Source: Codonopsis lanceolata
Lineage: Eukaryota; Streptophyta; Magnoliopsida; Asterales; Campanulaceae
Assembly: GCA_013146195.2 (NCBI GenBank)
Contig: CM028384.1
Location: forward strand, 78,526,728 to 78,590,727
Reading direction: 5' to 3'
DNA length: 64,000 nucleotides
Within the stretch, counting starts at the first letter, position 1; each line of letters starts with the position of its first letter. Made by a program: the position numbers and the translations under genes. This document shows positions 57,421-64,000 of this stretch, one piece after another. The notes under the pieces are model-generated. The model had not been told where the DNA came from and searched no databases. It saw nothing but the letters and a program-made list of their open reading frames with translations.

Positions 57421-58694
57421 GCTTACTGGAACAGCCACGGATTGGGACTAGTGAAAAATACTTCCTGAACTCCAAAATTTATGAAGAATCCGACCAAGCT
57501 TGTTGCAGCATCTTTTATGGCAACTTCAGTTGAAAGATTATTGCCCTGAATATCCTTAATTTGATGAATGAAAAGCTTATTTCGAGTTTGCTTAACGGAG
57601 GAGTGAAAGAGACTTATATTACCATCCCCATCCTTGAGCCAACGAAGGTGAGATTTCTGTTTCCAATAATCCTCTTCAACCTTAATAGTTTGCTGTAATT
57701 TAGCCCGCGCCAAGTGAAGATTTTCGCGATTAACGACACTGTTATTATCTGCAAAGAGAATTTCCTTCGCCAAAACATCATCCTCTGCAGTTTTAACGGC
57801 TTGAAAAATATTCCCAAAAACGGCTTTGTTCCATTCCTTCAAGGCAGCTCCAACCGCATGCAGCTTGTTAGAAAACTGAACCATAGGGCGACCTGTAACC
57901 TGACCAGCCCAAGCCTGCTCAACTGTAGCCAGAAAGGTAGGGTGAGATGGCCAAACATTCAGAAATCGAAAATGGTAAGGCCTTCTTCTTGAAGTCGAAT
58001 TAATGGATAAAATAAGAGGAGAGTGATCCGAGCAGGTTCGGTTGAGATGAGCTACCGAAGTGGAAGAGAACGAAGAAATCCAAGTATAATTGCACACAAC
58101 CCTATCAAGACGCTGATAAATAGTTGCTTGGCCTTCGCGGTTATTACTCCACGTGAATCGGCTACCAGAGAAACCCATATCCATAAGACCAGCCGCATTG
58201 AGGCATGCTTGAAATTCATGAGCACCCTCTCTATCCCAACCATTGCCCCCAATTTTTTCGTGAGAATCAAGGATAATGTTAAAGTCCCCAATGACCAGCC
58301 AAGGAATATTATTGAAATCATGTCCCATATCGATAATATTATTCCATAGAACTTGCCTTTCCCCTGATGAACATTTAGCGTATACAGCAGTGAAATAAAC
58401 CGAATGAGACCATGAGTAGTGCCTAATATTCAGAGTAAGATGCTGCAAAGACTCATTAGCCTCCAAACAAGTGAAAGCAGATTTAGCTAACATCCATATA
58501 CTATTAGCAGAATTGCAAAAATAGTAACGAAACTTCAGTTTACGGGCAAGGACAGGAAGTTTAGAGATATCTTGCATGGGCTCACAAACCGAAATAAACG
58601 TAATTTTATGAAGAGAAATTAATTTTTTGAGGCGAGCAATAGTGGAGTCGTTACCTACTCCCCGAAGTTTCCAAAATAGATGGTTAATCGTCAT
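57421..58694 (-). pseudogene. LINE B ORF2: endonuclease part
   Basis: ATG at 58694 starts a long open frame with KLRGVGNDSTIARLKKLI, the AVYAKCSSGERQ and VIGDFNIILDSHEKIGG motifs, RLDRVVCNYTW and CSDHSPLIL, all typical of L1 APE endonucleases (catalytic Asp and the SDH motif kept). A GDGNISLFHSSVKQ segment before RT follows. The frame ends at the insertion border near 57421. Confidence 0.87.
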
Positions 58695-58945
58695 GAGAAA
58701 CTGTCGAATTATTGCTGTTGTGAGATTGCTTTTTTGAACGAGTATTCCTTCCCTTACCAGTAACAACCGGGGTTTTTTTTACCAATTTTCTTCTTAGAGG
58801 TCATTCCATCCAAATTTAAAGCTTCCAGGTTCTGAGTGTCGACACCTCCGTCTTCCTCATCCAAAGTTTGCAGAATTACAAATCTGTTTGGAGAATTGAT
58901 TTCAACTTCGACATGCTCAGGAATATTTTGATCAACCGGGGAATT

Positions 58946-60104
58946 TTAAATATGGTTCTCTTCTACATGGCAGCGATCTTTATTGTTAGGATTAGGCTGC
59001 TTGGTAGCCGTACCCACAGAAGCATTAAATGAAGCATTCACATCTATATTAGGGCTTGTAACTGCAACAGGAGGAGAATTCGCTATGTTGGAACCTTCTA
59101 TGCCTTGAGGGGAGGAAGTTCCTTGATCTGGGGCTTTAGTGCCATCGGGCAATGATGTATTTACAGCAGCATTTTTGGGACTCGAACAGGATGGTATATC
59201 GCTTTGAAGGCACACTTGTATTAGCGACATCAACCGTCGAAATATTAGGTACTTTAGGCTTCCAGATCGCCTTACTCCCACCTATATTACCTTGTGTCTC
59301 CTCTGCGGGGGAAGTATTAGGACCAACAGGAACTTGTTCATTGGGTTTGTCTACTTGGAGGTTATAAACTTTGCAAGAATCACCATCGTGGCCTTGCCTT
59401 TGGCAAAACGTACAATATCGGGGAAGACGTTTAGCCACGATAGGCTGCCAAAAACCTTCAGACAATCCACTATCAATCCAGATGCGAGTTGGAATAGTTT
59501 TAGTGAGATTGATTTCAATGCAGATTCAGGCTACACTAGGGCGAGAAAGGTTTGCAGTAGGGTTGTCAATTAGAAGAGGCTGCCCAATCATGCTAGCAAT
59601 TGAAAAAAGGGTTTGCTTGTTAAACAAGTAGATGGGGAGGCAAGGAAGAGAAAACCATACAGGAACAATAGGACTTTCCACCTCCGGCCTGAAGTCTGGC
59701 ATCCACTTAAAGACTCGCATTGGATACGATCCGACAAACCATTGGTCCTTGATCCATAGTCTTTGGAAATCAACTTCGTGGGTAGTTTGGATAAGCACAT
59801 GTTTATGGTCTAGATGGCCTAATGTTACTCCCGATTTGAGGCAGAATGTATGGAATTCTTTGCGCATAATGTCAAGAGAAGGGCGGCCAAGTGAAAACTT
59901 TCCCACCAAGGCATGTTTGAAGGGTTTTGAGAGGGTAGCAACTATGTCCGGGGTAAGTTTAAGAGCTGGTTCGCCTTTATGAGTGGAAGGAGGTATTAGA
60001 TTAATGGTATCAGTAGAAGGAGATGATTTGAACAAGGAAGCGAAGGATTTCTTAGCAGTGGGGGATGGCGGCGCCGGAGGAGGGTCTTCCATGGTGGCAG
60101 CCAT
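58946..60104 (-). pseudogene. LINE B ORF1, frameshifted
   Basis: ATG at 60104 opens a DUF4283-type protein (KHALVGKFSLGRPSLDIMRK, then PIVPVWFSLPCLPIYLFNK) that stops at 59526. The next frame (59465-59136) has a zinc knuckle C-T-F-C-Q-R-Q-G-H-x4-C near residues 20-35. A third frame (to 58946) holds the Ser/Asn-rich tail. It is related to but clearly distinct from LINE A ORF1. Confidence 0.82.
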
Positions 60105-60378
60105 GACGGCAGCGCAAGAAAAACCCTAGTGTAGGAGCCGGCAACCCTAAAGAGGAAACGAGCTAGAGAGAGTCTCCTCCTATTTGCTTAAAACCATTCA
60201 CTTGAAAGCAGAGAGCAATTGAAGAGTTTATGTTCCTGCAAAATAGATGTTAGTAAGCAAGAGATAAGAGACAATATAAAACTGCAGGAAGGTAACAGAT
60301 AAGGAGAATTAACTTGTCTACTACAAGTAAAATAAAAAACCCTTGTCTAAATAGTTTAAAAGTTTAGGAGAAATGAGT

Positions 60379-63300
60379 TCAGTTGTCAGCTGATGTGGAT
60401 CCTTCAGCAGGCTTGTCAGCTTGAGCTGCAGATGATGGCCCAACATCAACATCAGGTTCCTTGTCTTTATCTGCTTCCTTTTCAGCATCATCATCTTTTT
60501 CAGCTTCCTTATCAGCTTTAGTTTCAGTCACTAACTGAGAAAGCTTCAGACCAAGTCTTTGTCTAAGAATTCTGTTCTCAGCCAAGTATGCATCAGCTCG
60601 TGCTCTTTGTTTCTTCTCCTCCTGAATGGTTTGAAGCAATGTAGCTTTAGCATTGAATGCCATGTTTGCCCACTCTTGTTGATAAAGCAGTATTCTTCTC
60701 CAGTCATCCAAGTGAGCCTCTCTAGGTGCACCAGTAGCAATGGCAGCCTGGACTTCAGTTGTGATGATCTGGGTAAGATTATGGAGAAGAGAAACAACGT
60801 GTTGCTGAAGAGTAGAAAGCTGATGTGTGTGATGAGTGAAGGCTGCTTTCATTTGGAGATGATGTACATAGAGCAGATCCAACTTTGCTGAAGTAAAAAG
60901 AGTGCCTGGAGGAGAAGGGTTTGTAGGCTCAGGGGGGTGTTTGAGAAAGGCCTGGAGTACTGGAGAAGAGCTGAAATGTGTGAATGTCTGCACCCTCAGG
61001 GCCTGGAGGGAAGAAAGTGGACATAGGGTAGGTGGGAGCTTGAGTTGTAGGCTCTAGTTCAGAATCATGTATGACATCTGGGAAGATAATTTTCTTTCCA
61101 GTGGGGTGTTGAAGAACCTTAGTGATGATTTCCTGTTGTCTCTTTGCCTTTTTGGAGGCTAATTGAGAAGGAGAGAGATGAGAGACTCATCTATAGATGT
61201 AGACAAGGAGGAGTCAGATGAGGATCCCATAGAAGATTCATCAGTTGATTCTTCAGCTGACTGATGATCAGAATCAGCAGCTAGGTCAGGTTGTTGGGCA
61301 TCAATGGGGTTGACTGACAAAGGAAGTGAGGAGTGTAAAGATAAGTCAGGCAAAATGGTAAGAGGGGAAGCTTGATTTGGGTGAGCAGGTAGGTTAGTGT
61401 CTATAAAAGTAGAAGATTCTAAAATAGGAATCACAATGTCACTGAGTCAAGGAGAGATAACAAAGAATCGGGGTTCGCTGAGATGATAGGAGTAACTGAC
61501 AAAGGAATGGCTAACACATAAGCTGGGATGGTTGAAGGAACAACATCAGCTGAAGGGTCAACTGGAGTGATAGGTGTGGCTGACACTGGAGTTGGTGCAG
61601 GAATGAGAGCAGTGACTGGAAGGACTAAAGATATGGCTTCAACTGATGGTACAAAGGTGGGTACTGGAATGGTTTACACGGTAGAAGTGAAAGTTGATAC
61701 TATATCAGCTTGAGTAGTAGCAGGTAGAATGGTAGACGAAACAGTAAAAGGGATAGAAGAGGGTACCATAAAGGGGGCTGTATGGATTGACTCTGAGATT
61801 AATACGCCAAGATCACTGCTGAAGGCATCAGGGAATGCAGTGGATTTAGAAGCTCCTCTTGGCATGAAGGCCATCTGTCTGTGGAGCTAAATGTAGGCTT
61901 GGTTGGCTGAATTAACAGCATCTTGAACATATTTGTATGCTCTCCGAATTCTTGCCAAGTTTGCTGGGTCAACTGAAGGTTGTTCCCAGTCTTGATGGAG
62001 CACATAACCATCTAGCACTGCAGCCCTCCCAACTAGATATGGGTCATCATGTGGTAAGGCAGGGAGTTGATGCACCTTGTTGTATATGGTCCAAGCTAGG
62101 AAAATAAGCTCATCCTGGACAAAACGATCATTGGAAAGATAAAATCTATTCTAGACAAGAGGAAGGGGGTCAAAGTATTTGCCATAATTGGCCACTAGAT
62201 CTTCTTGTGATAGGTTTGGGGTAACAGGATATAGGATATAAGGTCTTCTCTTGAAGTTGTGGTCAATGCACTTGATTAGATTAATAAGAGGTTTTTCATT
62301 TTTCTTATCTTCATGGAAAGAGAGAAGAAACTGGACAAAATAAGGAAGATGATCAATTGGAAAAACCCAATTTGGAGGAATGGGGACATGATTTGCTTGG
62401 TAATATGAGTGTCTGAGATGGAAGGTAGGATTCCTAATAGGAGGGAAAAATTTTATTGGAGCCGTGTTTAGGGATCTAGGATTTGAGGGAGGAGAAACTG
62501 GTGAAGTATCAGTGATTGGAATGTCTGGAGTTGGGGAAAAAGGAACAAAGTTACCTGGATTGAGGTCAGGGTTTCTTCTTTGCCTTTTGGGAGCATGTTT
62601 TGCAGCTAAGGTCAGTCTTCTTCTTTGGGTTCTTTGAGGTACATGGATTTGAGGGATGTCAGCTGCTTGCCTATCAGCTGACTGACCAATGTCATCTTGT
62701 TGAACAGCTTCAGCTTGTTGACCAATTTCTGGTGGCAGACCAATTTCAGCTTCCTGACTAGAAGATACACCAATGAGAGATGTGGTCCTTATCCTTCGAG
62801 GTCTTTGGCCAGATTCTGCTGATGGAATTTCTTGACTAGACCGGCTTGAAGCATTAGCTTGCTTGATGTTTGCAACCATATACTTCTTGATTCTTACAGG
62901 CTCTAAATCTCCAACAGAAGGCGATGTTGAAGAGCAGGAAGGGATCGAAGCAATTGGTTGATAATGAGATGGTGAGTAAGCAGAGGATTGCCTGTCTCCA
63001 TGTTATCCTTGTACATGGTAATTTTGCCTTCACGCACTGTACCAGAACAGCATTCCAGTTCATTACAATATTTTCAACAATAGCTTCCATTAGAAAGAGT
63101 TGAGATTCAACAATCTTGTCATGTCCACCCGACTTGATGATGAGGCATTTATCCAACACTGTTGCAAGAGCATAGTGAAGAGGAGAGAATTTGTTCTTGT
63201 GCCTATCAAAGGCAAGCTCTACAGGTACTTCGCCTCTCATAGTGATCCACCCAGCCTGTTGAGTCTCTTCTGGGATAGTGTAGGTGGTTGAACCAACATC

Positions 63301-63572
63301 TGACAAGCCAAGGATGACCGCTGTGATAGTTTCCGCATCAAAGACAATAGGAACTCCTCTGATTGTTCTAGTAAGAGCGAAGGGGTTAGTTGGGGATTCT
63401 TCCCTAGACATGAAGAATTCTTCGCTTAATCGACAACTGAAGGTTCTGATGTTGAAGGAGAAAAGAGGAATCAACCTGCAGGCGCTAAGAGGTGGATGAG
63501 CTCAAGCCCAATGGGTTCGTTGTTAAGAGATACCACATCCAAGAGACATCCTACAACTGTATTAGATGCCAT
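60379..63572 (-). pseudogene. Large accessory gene of a plant retroelement ('putative plant transposon protein'-like), decayed
   Basis: A coding frame of about 1,060 codons can be followed from ATG at 63572 (MASNTVVGCLLDVV) to TAA at 60379, with frameshifts near 63,474 and 63,040 and TAG stops at 62153-62151 and 61889-61887. The first 200 residues form a structured domain (FSCRLSEEFFMSREE, IRGVPIVFDAETITAVILG, LHYALATVLDKCLIIKSGG, MEAIVENIVMNWNAV). I associate this with the plant transposon-protein family often found in retroelements. A Ser/Thr/Pro/Gln-rich part follows, then PNWVFPIDHLPYFVQFLLSF, another low-complexity part, and a C-terminal coiled coil with an acidic Lys/Glu/Asp tail (60993-60379). 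It lies antisense to copia 2. Function is unknown. Confidence 0.68.
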
Positions 63573-63738
63573 TTTCTTGAAATAAAAAAAAGGTTAAAAT
63601 GAAGTAGAGAGAGAAGATAGAAAGGGAAAGAGTGAGAGAATGGATACCAGACAAGCTAGGGTTAGGGTTTAAACAAAGTAATGAAAGTTCGAAGAAGAAC
63701 CAGAAGAAGAAGTGAAGGAGCAGTTTGCAAAGGATGAT

Positions 63739-63748
63739 TATATATATA
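63739..63748 (-). promoter_or_regulatory. Putative TATA box of the accessory gene
   Basis: On the minus strand CCTATATATATAATC lies about 166 nt before the ATG at 63572. The intervening sequence is CT-rich (63,600-63,660), as in many plant 5' leaders. Inferred from the motif. Confidence 0.5.
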
Positions 63749-64000
63749 GGGGGTGTTTTATAAGTACGGATGCTTATAAATGTGAGTGAGTGGGTTTTAA
63801 AAGTGAGGATATGGAGTGTAGTGAAAAGTACACAGAATATTGGTTTTTGTGATAAAAGGGTGATTTATGACAGAAGGTTATTATCACAATGATGAGCCGT
63901 TTTTGTGTATACACGTCACTTCAACTGCCAAAGCTGGTAGGATAGTTGAAAGGTCAATTTGGCTTCTCAAGGAAGCTTCGCGAGTTCCAAGGAGAAATAA
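63749..64000. other. Upstream flank of the accessory gene
   Basis: No ORF or LTR border is recognised before the window ends. If the accessory gene belongs to copia 2, the 3' LTR would lie in or just beyond this stretch. Confidence 0.3.

Larger units (their letters stand above)
47421..60172 (-). mobile_element. LINE B, plant L1 with nested insertions
   Basis: The 3' end is an A/T-rich tail (T run from 47421 on the plus strand) and the 5' end at 60172 is CT-rich on the minus strand. An 8-bp duplication TCTCCTCC flanks it (47410-47417 and 60173-60180). ORF1 (60104 to about 58,946), the endonuclease part (58694-57421) and the RT-to-RNase H part (50400-47817) are separated by an LTR-like fragment and LINE A copy 2. 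Without the insert it is about 5.7 kb, a normal L1 length. Confidence 0.8.

Noticed and set aside
1..64000. CRISPR arrays, bacterial operons, rRNA or tRNA genes
   Set aside because: No regular spacer-repeat array and no tRNA-like or rRNA sequence was noticed; tRNA-related matches are primer binding sites next to LTRs.

Overview
This window is nuclear DNA from a flowering plant, most likely a eudicot. It holds plant LTR retrotransposons (Ty1/copia and Ty3/gypsy), plant-type L1 LINEs with an RNase H domain, a Helitron, a hAT-like element and MITE-like elements. I see no convincing host protein-coding gene, tRNA, rRNA or CRISPR array. Two runs of exactly 100 N (7549-7648 and 44027-44126) are scaffold gaps, so contig order across them is not proven by the sequence. 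Repeated copies differ by many single-base indels, which points to old decay, incomplete polishing of the assembly, or both.

Layout. 1-4.8 kb is AT-rich DNA with a Helitron (160-1095), a Stowaway-like MITE (1889-2062) and a hAT-like element with a perfect 8-bp target duplication (3002-3816). 4807-7492 is a solo LTR with a perfect 5-bp duplication. After gap 1, 7649-15176 is a minus-strand non-autonomous LTR element: 1.2-kb LTRs, a tRNA-Asp-type primer site, two ORFs and no pol. It sits inside a second minus-strand gypsy family whose 536-bp LTRs occur twice (15428-15963, 18721-19256). Each of those LTRs has a polypurine tract on one side and a primer site plus protease on the other, so this is a tandem array sharing LTRs.

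21.1-25.0 kb is a decayed copia element (copia 1). From 25.4 kb a second, SIRE/Maximus-like copia element (copia 2) runs on the plus strand. Its reverse transcriptase is split at 29871 by a gypsy-type solo LTR (29872-40298, TSD ATCTT), which itself contains an L1 (LINE A copy 1, 34261-40170, 14-bp TSD). Copia 2 resumes at 40304 and ends at 41459 against an Athila-like LTR. Two divergent Athila-like elements lie head to head around gap 2 (41460-47029). LINE B (47421-60172, minus) follows. It is split by an LTR-like fragment and by LINE A copy 2 (50402-56248, minus), which is nearly identical to copy 1 and in the opposite orientation.

At 60379-63572 (minus) there is a decayed gene of about 1,060 codons with its own TATA-like box. 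It resembles the 'putative plant transposon protein' family. If all insertions are subtracted, it lies just downstream of the copia 2 pol region and antisense to it, in a reconstructed element of at least 10.2 kb. It may therefore be an antisense accessory gene of that retrotransposon; this is inference and the most interesting hypothesis here. Many stop codons breaking the copia and accessory reading frames are TAG where CAG (Gln) would fit, as expected from deamination of methylated CHG sites.
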